Assembly (NCBI RefSeq): GCF_947490095.1
Contig: NZ_CANLFS010000022.1
Location: 1-50,868 of the forward strand
Length of the DNA stretch: 50,868 nucleotides
Direction of reading: 5' to 3'
Source: an uncultured Halomonas sp.
Lineage (GTDB): Bacteria; Pseudomonadota; Gammaproteobacteria; Pseudomonadales; Halomonadaceae
The translations under genes were made by a program, and so were the position numbers. Below are positions 21,286 through 29,750 of this stretch, one piece after another; the first letter of the stretch is position 1; every line of letters begins with the position of its first letter. Under the pieces are notes generated by a model that saw only the letters and a list, made by a program, of their open reading frames with translations, had not been told where the DNA came from and ran no database searches.

Positions 21286-21885
21286 TCAGTAGTCGATGCC
21301 GCGCCGGGCCTGCACGCCGGCGTTGAAGGCGTGGCGGACCTCCTGCATCTCGGTGACGGTGTCGGCCATGGCGAGCAGGTCGCGGTGGGCATTGCGACCG
21401 GTGATGATCACGCTCTGTTCGGCGGGGCGGTTGTCGATGGCACGCTTGACCGTGTCGATATCCAGATAGCCGAACTTGAGCATGTAGGTGATCTCGTCCA
21501 GCACCACCAGGTAAGTCTCCGGGTCGGCCAGCATGCGCTCCGCCTCGGCCCAGACTTCCCGGCAGGCGGCGGTATCCGACTCACGGTTCTGGGTCTCCCA
21601 GGTAAAGCCGGTGCCCATGATGGCGACCTCGAAATTGGGGTCCTCGACCAGTCGCTCGCGCTCGCCACACTCCCACTGGCCCTTGATGAACTGGATAACG
21701 CCGACCCGATAGCCATAGCCCAGCGCGCGGGTCACGGTGCCCCAGGCGGCGGTGGTCTTGCCCTTGCCGTTGCCGGTGAAGACCATCATCAGGCCGCGCT
21801 GTGTGGTGGCGGCGGCGATCTTCTCGTCGACGTGGGACTTGAGCTTCTGCATCGATTGCTTGTGGCGGGTATCGCGATCGCTCAT
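21286..21885 (-). CDS. cobO: Corrinoid adenosyltransferase CobO/BtuR
   Basis: Transfers the adenosyl group of ATP to the cobalt of cobalamin or cob(I)yrinic acid diamide. The P-loop TGNGKGKTT is at 37-45, and the family block VIQFIKGQWECGERE follows. At 199 residues it matches E. coli BtuR (196). The ATG at 21885 has AAAGGA seven bases upstream; the frame is open to 22113, but that extension crosses the yajQ promoter region. No cobalamin riboswitch is seen upstream and no other cob genes are near, consistent with salvage or a dispersed pathway. Confidence 0.96.
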   Translation of the reverse strand: MSDRDTRHKQSMQKLKSHVDEKIAAATTQRGLMMVFTGNGKGKTTAAWGTVTRALGYGYRVGVIQFIKGQWECGERERLVEDPNFEVAIMGTGFTWETQNRESDTAACREVWAEAERMLADPETYLVVLDEITYMLKFGYLDIDTVKRAIDNRPAEQSVIITGRNAHRDLLAMADTVTEMQEVRHAFNAGVQARRGIDY

Positions 21886-22023
21886 CAGATATCCTTTGTT
21901 CTGTACAAGGCCTGCCAAGATGGCTCGCAGCATACGCGAGCCATGGCGAGGCGTCAGCCGCTTCGTCTGACGAAAGCCGGGAATCGGCGGCGCTGCAAGA
22001 GGAGGGCTGGTAGAATCCCTGTT

Positions 22024-22052
22024 TCTATTCCCTTTGCGTCTATTCCCTTTGC
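22024..22052. repeat. 15-base tandem duplication ahead of yajQ
   Basis: TCTATTCCCTTTGC occurs at 22024-22037 and again at 22039-22052, a period of 15. It lies in the presumed yajQ leader, between a TGG-TAGAAT extended -10 candidate (22008-22016) and the ribosome-binding site. It looks like a recent local duplication. Confidence 0.7.
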
Positions 22053-22063
22053 CAGGAGCCGCC

Positions 22064-22549
22064 ATGCCTTCCTTCGATATCGTCTCCGAGTTTGACAAGC
22101 ACGAGGCCAGCAACGCCGTCGATCAGGCCAATCGTGAGATCCAGTCGCGTTTCGACTTCAAGGGCGTCGACGCCAGCTTCAGCCTCGAGGGCGACCGCGT
22201 GAGCCTCGAGGCCGAGGTCGACTTCCAGCTCAAGCAGATGCTCGACGTGCTGCGCAACAAGCTGATCGCTCGCGGCATCGATGCCCGCTGTCTCGATATC
22301 CAGGAGCCGGTGGTTTCCGGCGTGCGAGCCCGCCAGGAGGCCGAGCTCAAGCAGGGGCTCGAGCAGAAGGAGGCCAAGGATATCGTCAAGCGCATCAAGG
22401 ATGCCAAGTTCAAGGTGCAGGCCCAGATCCAGGGCGAGAAGGTGCGCGTGACCGGCAAGAAGCGCGATGACCTCCAGGCGGTGATGGCGATGCTGCGCGG
22501 CGAACAGGGCCCCGACCTGCCGCTGCAGTTCGACAACTTCCGCGACTGA
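22064..22549 (+). CDS. yajQ: YajQ family nucleotide-binding protein
   Basis: UPF0234/YajQ protein: two ferredoxin-like domains binding nucleotides; some homologues bind cyclic-di-GMP and interact with transcription regulators. The start [21 protein letters not shown] and the end [10 protein letters not shown] are diagnostic. The 161 residues match the family (163 in E. coli). CAGGAG precedes ATG 22064. It is divergent from cobO and followed by an unrelated membrane gene. Its role in this organism cannot be told from sequence. Confidence 0.96.
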   Translation: MPSFDIVSEFDKHEASNAVDQANREIQSRFDFKGVDASFSLEGDRVSLEAEVDFQLKQMLDVLRNKLIARGIDARCLDIQEPVVSGVRARQEAELKQGLEQKEAKDIVKRIKDAKFKVQAQIQGEKVRVTGKKRDDLQAVMAMLRGEQGPDLPLQFDNFRD

Positions 22550-22652
22550 TGCCATCCGGCCCCCGCTCGCCAGGGCGCCCATAGCCATCTCCGATTGGCG
22601 TAGCGGGCGTGCCTGCGCTTCAATGACCGTATCACCGGGAAAGGAGCGCGGG

Positions 22653-23030
22653 ATGTCAGAGCTGAAGCGCCTCGTCTTGATCGCCATCGCCGGCATCAGC
22701 CTCGGGCTGGGGGTTATCGGCATGTTTCTCCCGCTGATGCCCACTACCTGCTTCATGCTGCTGGCGGTATGGGCGGCCTCGCGTAGCTCGCCGCGCCTGG
22801 CCCGCTGGATACGCGAGCATCCGCGCCTCGGCCCCGCGGTGATGGCCTGGGAGGGCGAGCGCGCCATCCCGCGCCACGCCAAGCGACTTGCCGTCGGCAT
22901 GCTGGCCCTCTCCATGCTGGTACTGATGCTGACCGTCAGCCTGTTGTGGCTCAAGCTGACCCTGATCATCGGGCTGGCGTCGCTTGGCGCCTGGATCCTG
23001 ACCCGCCCCGAGCCGACGCTGGACGGCTGA
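22653..23030 (+). CDS. YbaN-like DUF454 inner-membrane protein
   Basis: Small membrane protein of the DUF454 family, 125 residues, the same as E. coli YbaN. An N-terminal hydrophobic helix pair (about 5-50) contains the family signature PLMPTTCFMLLA; a short polar segment (RSSPRLARWIREHPRLGP) and two further helices (about 80-120) follow. AAGGAG is six bases before ATG 22653. Function is unknown; it stands alone between yajQ and pepN. Confidence 0.92.
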   Translation: MSELKRLVLIAIAGISLGLGVIGMFLPLMPTTCFMLLAVWAASRSSPRLARWIREHPRLGPAVMAWEGERAIPRHAKRLAVGMLALSMLVLMLTVSLLWLKLTLIIGLASLGAWILTRPEPTLDG

Positions 23031-23040
23031 TGCGCGCGCT

Positions 23041-23070
23041 TTGAGCTCGGGGGGCGTGGCGCCGTACAAT
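23041..23070 (+). promoter_or_regulatory. sigma-70 promoter of pepN
   Basis: TTGAGC (23041-23046) and TACAAT (23065-23070) are separated by 18 bases. The -10 matches five of six consensus positions and lies about 30 bases before the pepN start. Confidence 0.6.
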
Positions 23071-23099
23071 GGTCGCAATTCTCGACAGGAGCATCACGC

Positions 23100-25733
23100 A
23101 TGTCTGATCCCCAGGCGACCTACCTGAGCGACTATCGCCCCCCCGCCTACCGCGTCACGCATACCGACCTTACCTTCGATCTCGACCCCGCCACGACTCG
23201 GGTCAAGGCGCGCCTGCATCTGGAACGCCACCCGGCATGCGAGCCCGGTGAGCCGCTGGTGCTGGAGGGCGAAGGGCTCGACCTCAAGGCGATCGCCGTC
23301 GACGGGGAGCCGTTGCAGGCGGATGAGTATGGGGTGGACGACAAGCGCCTGACGGTGCACCGAGTGCCCGAGGCCTTCCGCCTGGATACCGAGGTGGAGA
23401 TCGCCCCCGAGGCCAATACCGCCCTGGAGGGGCTCTATCTCTCCAACGGGATGTACTGTACCCAGTGCGAGGCAGAAGGCTTCCGGCGCATCACCTTCTA
23501 CCCGGACCGCCCCGATGTCATGGCGACCTTCGCCACGACCGTGATCGGTGACAGTGACCGCGAACCGGTACTGTTGTCCAACGGCAACCCGGTGGAGCGC
23601 GGCAGCCTGCCGGGCGGTCGTCACTTCGTGACCTGGCAGGACCCGCACCCCAAGCCCAGTTATCTGTTTGCCCTGGTGGCCGGCGATCTGAACAAGGTCG
23701 AGGATGGCTTCACCACCATGAGCGGGCGCGAGGTGACCCTGCAGATCTGGGTCGAGGAAGAGAACCTCGACAAGACCGACCACGCCATGGCCTCGCTCAA
23801 GCGCGCCATGCGCTGGGACGAACAGGCCTATGGCCGCGAGTATGACCTGGATCTGTTCATGATCGTGGCAGTCAACGACTTCAACATGGGCGCCATGGAG
23901 AACAAGGGGCTCAATATCTTCAACTCCGCGGCGGTGCTGACCCATCCTCAGACCGCCACGGATGCCGCCTTCCAGCGGGTCGAGAGCATCGTCGCCCATG
24001 AGTATTTCCACAACTGGTCGGGCAATCGGGTGACCTGCCGCGACTGGTTCCAGCTCTCCCTCAAGGAGGGCTTCACCGTCTTCCGCGACCAGTGCTTCTC
24101 CGCCGATACCAACTCCCCGGCGGTCAAGCGTATCGAGGATGTCGCCTTCTTCCGTACCGCCCAGTTCGCCGAGGATGCCGGGCCGACGGCCCATCCGGTA
24201 CGCCCCGACCACTATATCGAGATCGGCAACTTCTACACCCTGACCATCTATGAGAAGGGCGCCGAGGTGGTGCGCATGCTGGCCAACCTGGTGGGCGAAA
24301 AGGCCTTTCGCCAGGGCAGCGATCGCTACTTCGAACGCTTCGATGGCCAGGCGGTGACCATCGAGGCCTTCGTGAACTGCATGGCCGAGGCCTCGGGCCT
24401 GGACCTCTCGCAATTCATGAACTGGTACTCCCAGGCCGGCACCCCCGAGATCGACGCCTACGGCGAATACGATTACGCCAAGTGCGAGTATCGCCTGATC
24501 CTTCGCCAGCGCACGCCGGTGACCCCCGGCCAGCCCGACAAGCAGCCGCTGCATATCCCGGTACGCCTGGGCCTGGTGGGCACCAAGAGCGGTCGTGACC
24601 TGCCGCTGACCCTGGAGGGCGAGGAGCTTGGCAAGGATGCGGTGATTCATCTGCGCGAGGCGGAGCAGGAGTTCGTGTTCACCGATGTCTCCGAGGCCCC
24701 GGTGCCCTCGTTGTTGCGCGGCTTCTCGGCGCCGGCCAAGCTGCGCTTCCCCTATGGCCGCGAGGACCTGGCCTTCCTGCAGGCCAACGACTCCGACGGT
24801 TTCAATCGCTGGGATGCCGGCCAGCGCCTGGCGTTGCTGGCCCTGGATGACCTGATTGCCGCCCACCGCAACGGCGTCGAGAAGGTCATGGATACGCGGG
24901 TCGTCGAGGCCTTCCGCGGCCTGCTCGAGGGAGAGCCCGAGGACCGCGCCGTGCTGGCGGAGATGATCGTGCTGCCCAGCGAGGCCTATATCGCCGAGCA
25001 GCAGCCGCTGGTGGACGTCGATGCCATCCATGCGGCACGCGAGTTTATGCGCCAAGGACTGGCGTTGGCGCTGCGCGACGACTTCCTGCGCGTCTATCGC
25101 GAGAATCAACTCGATGCGCCCTATGCGCCGACGCCCGAGCAGATCGCCCGGCGCAGCCTGAAGAACGTGGCGCTCTCGTACCTGATGGCCATCGAGGATG
25201 AAGAAGGGGTGGCGCTGGCGCATGAGCAGTTCACGGCCGACCACAACATGACCGACGTGCGCCATGCCCTGACCCTGCTGACGCACAGCCGCCGGGATGA
25301 GCTGAGTGAGCCGGCGCTCAAGGCGTTCGGCGAGAAGTGGGCCCATGACCCTCTGGTCATGGACCAGTGGTTCGCCATCCAGGTGACCCGCCCGCAGCCC
25401 GACGTGCTGGAACGGGTCAAGTTCCTGATGGAGCACCCAGCCTTCTCGCTGAAGAACCCGAACAGGGTACGAGCCCTGATCGGCACCTTTATCGGCCAGA
25501 ACCGCGTCAACTTCCATCGCCTGGACGGCGAAGGCTATCGCCTGCTGACCGATGCCGTGATCGAACTCGACCGGCTTAACCCGGAGATCGCGGCTCGCCT
25601 GATCATTCCGCTGACGCGCTGGGCGCGCTTCGACGAGCAGCGCCAGGCACTGATGAAGGTCGAGCTCGAGCGCATCCGCGCCGGCGAGCTCTCGCCCAAT
25701 GTCTATGAGGTGGTGGAAAAGGCCCTGGCCTGA
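23100..25733 (+). CDS. pepN: Aminopeptidase N
   Basis: Cytoplasmic M1 zinc metalloaminopeptidase, the main broad-specificity aminopeptidase in many gammaproteobacteria. The exopeptidase motif GAMEN is at 264-268. The zinc site HEYFH is at 300-304 (H300, H304, catalytic E301), with the third ligand E323 in LKEGF. The full four-domain length of 877 residues matches E. coli (870). ACAGGAG precedes the ATG. It is monocistronic, with its own promoter and a repeat element directly behind the stop. Confidence 0.99.
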   Translation: MSDPQATYLSDYRPPAYRVTHTDLTFDLDPATTRVKARLHLERHPACEPGEPLVLEGEGLDLKAIAVDGEPLQADEYGVDDKRLTVHRVPEAFRLDTEVEIAPEANTALEGLYLSNGMYCTQCEAEGFRRITFYPDRPDVMATFATTVIGDSDREPVLLSNGNPVERGSLPGGRHFVTWQDPHPKPSYLFALVAGDLNKVEDGFTTMSGREVTLQIWVEEENLDKTDHAMASLKRAMRWDEQAYGREYDLDLFMIVAVNDFNMGAMENKGLNIFNSAAVLTHPQTATDAAFQRVESIVAHEYFHNWSGNRVTCRDWFQLSLKEGFTVFRDQCFSADTNSPAVKRIEDVAFFRTAQFAEDAGPTAHPVRPDHYIEIGNFYTLTIYEKGAEVVRMLANLVGEKAFRQGSDRYFERFDGQAVTIEAFVNCMAEASGLDLSQFMNWYSQAGTPEIDAYGEYDYAKCEYRLILRQRTPVTPGQPDKQPLHIPVRLGLVGTKSGRDLPLTLEGEELGKDAVIHLREAEQEFVFTDVSEAPVPSLLRGFSAPAKLRFPYGREDLAFLQANDSDGFNRWDAGQRLALLALDDLIAAHRNGVEKVMDTRVVEAFRGLLEGEPEDRAVLAEMIVLPSEAYIAEQQPLVDVDAIHAAREFMRQGLALALRDDFLRVYRENQLDAPYAPTPEQIARRSLKNVALSYLMAIEDEEGVALAHEQFTADHNMTDVRHALTLLTHSRRDELSEPALKAFGEKWAHDPLVMDQWFAIQVTRPQPDVLERVKFLMEHPAFSLKNPNRVRALIGTFIGQNRVNFHRLDGEGYRLLTDAVIELDRLNPEIAARLIIPLTRWARFDEQRQALMKVELERIRAGELSPNVYEVVEKALA

Positions 25734-25900
25734 GGAAAGGGTAATTTCCTGCTGTGCTCGGGCTCTTATAAAAGAAGCTGGCCGCCGGCGGTGCCGGTGC
25801 GCCGGCCCGGTCGTCTCCTCATGTAGCAGGCTACACTCCGGCAGCTGCGCTCCGGCGTCGGCCAGCCTATTCTCGCTCGCGACGGAAATTCCACCTTTCC
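25734..25900. repeat. imperfect inverted-repeat element behind pepN
   Basis: GGAAAGGGTAATTTCC at 25734-25749 is mirrored by GGAAATTCCACCTTTCC at 25884-25900, with further patchy complementarity inward (GCTGGCC and CGCCGG blocks). A small dyad, TGTAGCAGGCTACA (25821-25834), sits between the arms. The 167 bp hold no credible gene. It resembles a MITE-like or large palindromic intergenic element, starting one base after the pepN stop. Confidence 0.6.
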
Positions 25901-25911
25901 TGGCAGCGTAA

Positions 25912-25939
25912 AAAGCGCCGCCCTTCGGGGCGGCGCTTT
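25912..25939 (-). terminator. terminator of the minus-strand small membrane gene
   Basis: AAAGCGCCGCCC (25912-25923) and GGGCGGCGCTTT (25928-25939) make a perfect 12-bp stem with a TTCG loop. On the minus strand the stem is followed by further Ts, so it best serves the gene ending at 25954; on the plus strand the T run is short. Confidence 0.85.
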
Positions 25940-25953
25940 CACGTTGCAGGGAG

Positions 25954-26241
25954 TCAGTAGATCAGCCAGCTGAGTACGACAAACCCCAGCAACAACCAGA
26001 TAACCGTGGCGACGATGGCGCGGCGAGTCAGGGCGCGGAAGGCCTTCCACAGCATCCACAGGCCCACCATCAGGATCAACAGGCTGGTGATCGAGGTCGA
26101 GATGCCCAGCGAGCCGGCCAGTCCCTGGAGGAAGCCGCGGGCGGAGTCGCCGACGTTGCCGAAGACGCCGGTCAACAGGTCGACGACGAAACGGATGATC
26201 TCGCCGAGGGTGCGACCGATCCAGGTGAAGAACGCTTCCAT
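25954..26241 (-). CDS. small membrane protein, unknown function
   Basis: A 95-residue protein with an amphipathic N-terminal segment (FFTWIGRTLGEIIRFVVDLLTG), a glycine-containing middle and two transmembrane helices (about 50-68 and 75-94), the second running to the C-terminus (LLLGFVVLSWLIY). A GAGAGAA ribosome site precedes the ATG. I do not recognise the family. It lies 80 bp downstream of the antiporter on the same strand and has its own terminator, so the two may share a transcript. Base composition matches its neighbours. Confidence 0.8.
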   Translation of the reverse strand: MEAFFTWIGRTLGEIIRFVVDLLTGVFGNVGDSARGFLQGLAGSLGISTSITSLLILMVGLWMLWKAFRALTRRAIVATVIWLLLGFVVLSWLIY

Positions 26242-26321
26242 GTGCGGGTTCTCTCGTGGTTCGCTAGGGTGCCAAAGGTAGCATGCCGGAGGCGGTCGTC
26301 GTCACCGGCATGCGCCGTGCC

Positions 26322-27920
26322 TCACCCCAGCTGGCTCGACATCGGCTCGATACCCGACTCTTCGGCGGCGCTGTCCGCCAGGGCGCTGCCGGCCTGGTCG
26401 TAAACGTGAAAGACGGCGCTGGCGCCCAGCTCGCGAATGGGCTCGATCTCCTCGGGAAATTCGACCACGGCGGTGATCCTGCCATTGAAATGGCGTAAGC
26501 GTAGCTGCTTGAGGGCGAAGAGGTTGCCGGTATGGTGTGGCATCGACAGCACCACCATGGCAACGTCGGGAGACATCAGCAGCTTGTCCCAGAAGTCGGA
26601 GTCCATGGCATCGCCCTCGACGATATTGAACCCACGCTCGGCCAGCAGCCCGACGCTGGTCGGGTTGCTGTCGATGCCGAGCACACGCAGGCCGTAATGC
26701 TTCTGCAGACGGCGATAAACGCTGCGCCCGATGCGCCCCATGCCCAGCACGACCGCCTCGGCATCGCCGACCTCGATGGGGCGGTCGCTGGGGGTGAGCT
26801 GACTCGGGTCGCGCTCGGGCAAGCGTGGCTCGAGCCAGCGGTAGATGCCCTCGCTGACGGCGTTGAGCAGCGAGGAGAGGACGAAGCTCAGGGCGACGGC
26901 CAGCGAGATGACGATTAGCCAGTTCTCGTCGAACAGGCCCCCGGAGACGGCAATGGCGCCGACGATCAGCCCGAACTCGGAGTAGTTGGAGAGGCTCAGG
27001 GTGGTCAGAAGCGAGGTGCGATTGCGCATCGGATAGCGCATGAACACCACGAAATAGAGCAGGCTCTTGAGCGGCAGCAGGGCGACCAGCAGCAGCGCCA
27101 TCAGGACATGACTGACGTTCGGCATGGCGGTGAGGCCGATGTTCAGGAAGAAGCCGATCAGCAGCAGCTCCTTGATATTGAACATCGCGCGAGAAAGGTT
27201 CCGGGCCGCCGGGTGGGGGGCCAGCAACAGGCCCACGAGCAGCGCGCCGAGGTCCCCCTTGAGGCCCAGCGCCTCGAACAGCGTATAGCCCAGCACCAGG
27301 GCCAGCAGCATGCCGAACAGGATCTGCATCTCGCCGTGCCCCAGGCGATCCAGCAGCCGGCGCAGCAGCGGGGCCAGCGGAATCAACAGCACCAGGCCCA
27401 GCGCCCATGGGCTCGGCAGCTCGCCGGTGGAGGCGGTGATAAACAGCACGGCGAGAACGTCCTGCATGATCAAAACGCCAATGGCCAGTCGCCCATAGGC
27501 GGTCTGCGTCTCGCTGCGCTTCTCCAGCGTCTTGATCACGAAGACCGTGCTGGAGAATGACAGGGCGAAGCCCAGCAGCAGCAGCGTATGCCAGTGGCTA
27601 TCGACCAGCAGCGTCAGGCCAAGCCCCTTGAGCCCCACCAGCAGCCCACAGAACAGCAGCGATGAGCCGATCATGTGCAGGCTGGTGCCGGCCCAGACTT
27701 CACGGCGTAGCAGGGTCCGTACGTCGAGCTTCAGGCCAATGGTGAACAGCAGCAGGGTGACGCCGATCTCGGCGATCATGGCGAGGAGGGGAGAGTCGTC
27801 GTAACCTATCGCGTTGAGCACGAAGCCGGCGGAAAGAAAACCGACCAACGGCGGTAAGCGGATGGCCAGGGCGGCGGCGCCGCCCAGGAAGGCGGCGACA
27901 AGAAATGCCGGTTCGATCAT
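26322..27920 (-). CDS. CPA2 family cation:proton antiporter with RCK domain
   Basis: Monovalent cation:proton antiporter of the CPA2 (KefB/YbaL-like) family, in the inner membrane. About 12 transmembrane helices fill residues 1-370, including the LLFTIGLKLD segment typical of the family. A cytoplasmic TrkA-N/RCK domain (about 395-515) has a Rossmann motif in VLGMGRIGRS that binds NAD(H) or nucleotides and gates transport. It has 532 residues, lacks a TrkA-C domain and has no KefF/KefG partner next to it, so glutathione-gated K+ efflux is not implied. A halophile might use such a carrier for K+ or Na+ balance; the substrate is unknown. Confidence 0.92.
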   Translation of the reverse strand: MIEPAFLVAAFLGGAAALAIRLPPLVGFLSAGFVLNAIGYDDSPLLAMIAEIGVTLLLFTIGLKLDVRTLLRREVWAGTSLHMIGSSLLFCGLLVGLKGLGLTLLVDSHWHTLLLLGFALSFSSTVFVIKTLEKRSETQTAYGRLAIGVLIMQDVLAVLFITASTGELPSPWALGLVLLIPLAPLLRRLLDRLGHGEMQILFGMLLALVLGYTLFEALGLKGDLGALLVGLLLAPHPAARNLSRAMFNIKELLLIGFFLNIGLTAMPNVSHVLMALLLVALLPLKSLLYFVVFMRYPMRNRTSLLTTLSLSNYSEFGLIVGAIAVSGGLFDENWLIVISLAVALSFVLSSLLNAVSEGIYRWLEPRLPERDPSQLTPSDRPIEVGDAEAVVLGMGRIGRSVYRRLQKHYGLRVLGIDSNPTSVGLLAERGFNIVEGDAMDSDFWDKLLMSPDVAMVVLSMPHHTGNLFALKQLRLRHFNGRITAVVEFPEEIEPIRELGASAVFHVYDQAGSALADSAAEESGIEPMSSQLG

Positions 27921-28069
27921 GCACGCTCCCTGTTCGTTAAATCATGCTTTGGCGATAGTCTACGGAAGACGCCCGAGGAATGGCACGCTTTCCCGGTCAA
28001 AGCCTGGATCGCCTTGCGAGGGAGGGGCCGCTCTGCTGCAATATGTCCTTTTCGTGACGGAGGCGCTTG

Positions 28070-28780
28070 ATGAGATTCACACACTGGAAGCCGACCCTGC
28101 TGGGCATGCTGCTGGCCCTGGGCCTGGCGGGCTGTGGTAACGGCGATGAGCCGGCGTCCGATGCCGAGGCGCCCCAGGCGGCGGAGGAGAGCGCCGACGC
28201 GAGTGCGCCGCAAGGCGATGCCGCCGAGGAGCGGGCTGAAGACGCGCCCGGGGCAGCGTCAGGCAGCGAAGAGGCCGCGCCTGCCGACCAGGGTGCCTCG
28301 GAGCCGGCCCCGGTCGACGCCGAGGTGTCCGCCGATGCCGAGACCCTGGGCGAGTCCCCCGAGGCCACCCTGGAGGGTGAGGCCGCCTTGCCCGGCGAGG
28401 CGACCCGTGAAGACGTCGATGCCATCATCGAGGAGAACGAGCGGCGCTTTCAGGAGGCTCAGCAGCGCATCGACGAGCAATTCGAGCAGGCGGAGCAGCA
28501 GTCGGTGGCGCCCGAGCCCATGGAGGGCGGTGATGCCGACAGTCGTATCGACCTCGACTCCTCCCTCGGCGATAGCACCTTGAGCGAAGCGGAGGCGAGT
28601 GACTCGGATATCGACGCGATTATCGAGGAGCAGGAGCGCCGCTTCGAAGAGGCGCAGCGGGAGCTGGAGCAGCAGTTCGACGAGATCGAGCGGGACGTAC
28701 CCGAATTCGAGGGTCTCGATGCGGAGTCGATGGGCAGCGAGGCCTCGGCACCCGCGCCGGCAGGGCCCGCCGAGGAGTAA
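28070..28780 (+). CDS. acidic lipoprotein with a duplicated coiled-coil segment
   Basis: Predicted lipoprotein of 236 residues: a signal peptide with lipobox LAGC (Cys22 lipidated). A long Ala/Glu/Asp-rich disordered region (23-112) follows. Then come two similar 31-residue segments, at 114-144 and 179-209, both of the form DAIIEE-ERRF-EAQ----QF, which look helical and coiled-coil forming. I do not recognise a family. GGAGG is about seven bases before ATG 28070; an in-frame TTG three bases earlier is less likely. It stands alone, divergent from the antiporter, with a terminator behind it. The strong acidity suits a halophile's envelope protein, which is inference. Confidence 0.85.
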   Translation: MRFTHWKPTLLGMLLALGLAGCGNGDEPASDAEAPQAAEESADASAPQGDAAEERAEDAPGAASGSEEAAPADQGASEPAPVDAEVSADAETLGESPEATLEGEAALPGEATREDVDAIIEENERRFQEAQQRIDEQFEQAEQQSVAPEPMEGGDADSRIDLDSSLGDSTLSEAEASDSDIDAIIEEQERRFEEAQRELEQQFDEIERDVPEFEGLDAESMGSEASAPAPAGPAEE

Positions 28781-28808
28781 CCCGCGGGGCGTTGGCCTCA
28801 CCAACAAG

Positions 28809-28832
28809 AAGGCCCACCGCAGGGTGGGCCTT
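28809..28832. terminator. bidirectional terminator between the lipoprotein and csp genes
   Basis: AAGGCCCACC (28809-28818) and GGTGGGCCTT (28823-28832) form a 10-bp stem with a GCAG loop, flanked by AACAAG and TTGTT. It lies between convergent genes and can end both. Confidence 0.85.
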
Positions 28833-28871
28833 GTTCGCGGATCCGGCAGTGCCGTTCCGGCGAGTATTCGC

Positions 28872-29078
28872 TCAGTCGTCGGAGCGGATGTTGGAGGCCT
28901 GAAGGCCCTTCTTGCCCTGAGTGACCTCGAAGGTGACCTTCTGGCCATCCTGCAGGGACTTGAAGCCTTCAGCCTGAATCTCGGAGAAGTGCGCGAACAG
29001 GTCATCGCCGCCGTCGTCCGGGGAGATGAAGCCGTAGCCCTTGGTGTCGTTGAACCACTTGACAGTGCCAGTTGCCAT
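28872..29078 (-). CDS. cold-shock domain protein (CspA family)
   Basis: A 68-residue single cold-shock domain: an OB-fold nucleic-acid chaperone that melts RNA structure. RNP1 KGYGFI is at 13-18 and RNP2-like LFAHFS at 27-32; [18 protein letters not shown] and the end [10 protein letters not shown] are typical. AAGGAAA lies seven bases before the ATG. Whether it is cold-inducible is not shown by the protein, but the leader (29079 onward) contains strong hairpins, as in regulated csp mRNAs. A CspD-like role is unlikely given the short length. Confidence 0.97.
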   Translation of the reverse strand: MATGTVKWFNDTKGYGFISPDDGGDDLFAHFSEIQAEGFKSLQDGQKVTFEVTQGKKGLQASNIRSDD

Positions 29079-29112
29079 TTATCGATTTCCTTAACGTACG
29101 GATGGTGTTTCC

Positions 29113-29181
29113 GGCTCGAGTGCCCGGGGCACTCGAGCCGCGGTGCCCGGCAGGGGGCCATGTGGCCCGGTCGCCTGCCGG
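29113..29181 (-). promoter_or_regulatory. structured leader of the csp gene
   Basis: Two stable hairpins lie 35-103 bases upstream of the csp start. The near one is a 27-base near-perfect palindrome (29113-29139) with 13-base arms GGCTCGAGTGCCC and its complement. The far one pairs 29147-29154 with 29174-29181 and encloses GGGCC/GGCCC (29155-29159 with 29164-29168). If transcribed they form a compact double-hairpin 5' leader. The remaining 29182-29325 to the TM2 gene shows nothing clear. Confidence 0.55.
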
Positions 29182-29325
29182 CGCATCGTTGGCGGCTTCT
29201 CGGCCAGGCTTGCGCCCATTGGATGACGCAGGGAAACTAGGCCGAGCCCGCACGACCACTCTAGTTGGAAAGCGCGAGGGCGTCCAGCGCGCTCGCTTAC
29301 CGTCCCTACCTCACTCGAGATCCTC

Positions 29326-29742
29326 ATGACTGCCACCCCTTCTTCTTCTTACGATACCCATAACATGCTGTTTGGCTACCTGCTCTGGCTGTTTGGCTTC
29401 CTGGGGGCTCACCGCTTCTACTACGGCAAGCCGGTGACCGGAACCATCTGGTTCCTTACCCTCGGGCTGCTGGGTATCGGCTGGCTGATCGACCTGTTCC
29501 TTATCCCCGCCATGGATCGCCAGGCGGACCTGCGCTTTCGCCCCGGCCCCATCAACTATTCCCTGGCCTGGCTGCTGCTGACGTTTCTGGGCGTCTTCGG
29601 ATTGCATCGGTTCTATCAGGGCAAGTGGTTGACCGGCATCCTCTATCTGCTGACCTTCGGGGTATTCGGGCTGGGCGTGCTCTACGATTTCTGGACGCTT
29701 AATGACCAGATATCGATGCGTCACTCACAGCGCTCGGCATAG
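29326..29742 (+). CDS. protein with two TM2 domains
   Basis: A 138-residue membrane protein made of two TM2 domains (about 14-60 and 76-125), each a helix pair with the hallmark turn: FGFLGAHRFYYGK in the first and LGVFGLHRFYQGKWLTG in the second. An Asp in the second helix of each domain (IDLFLIP and YDFWTL) is also typical. TM2 proteins are widespread but biochemically undefined. Most bacterial members carry one domain; this duplication is less common. The ribosome site is weak. The LysE-type gene follows after 8 bases and is probably cotranscribed. Confidence 0.93.
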   Translation: MTATPSSSYDTHNMLFGYLLWLFGFLGAHRFYYGKPVTGTIWFLTLGLLGIGWLIDLFLIPAMDRQADLRFRPGPINYSLAWLLLTFLGVFGLHRFYQGKWLTGILYLLTFGVFGLGVLYDFWTLNDQISMRHSQRSA

Positions 29743-29750
29743 GATCAGGG

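Noticed and set aside
21886..22063. Cobalamin riboswitch ahead of cobO
   Set aside because: No B12-box-like segment or suitable length between cobO and yajQ.
23094..25517. Long minus-strand open frame (about 807 codons) opposite pepN
   Set aside because: Antisense shadow of a complete M1 aminopeptidase; high-GC codon use leaves the opposite frame open. No ribosome site or family motif.
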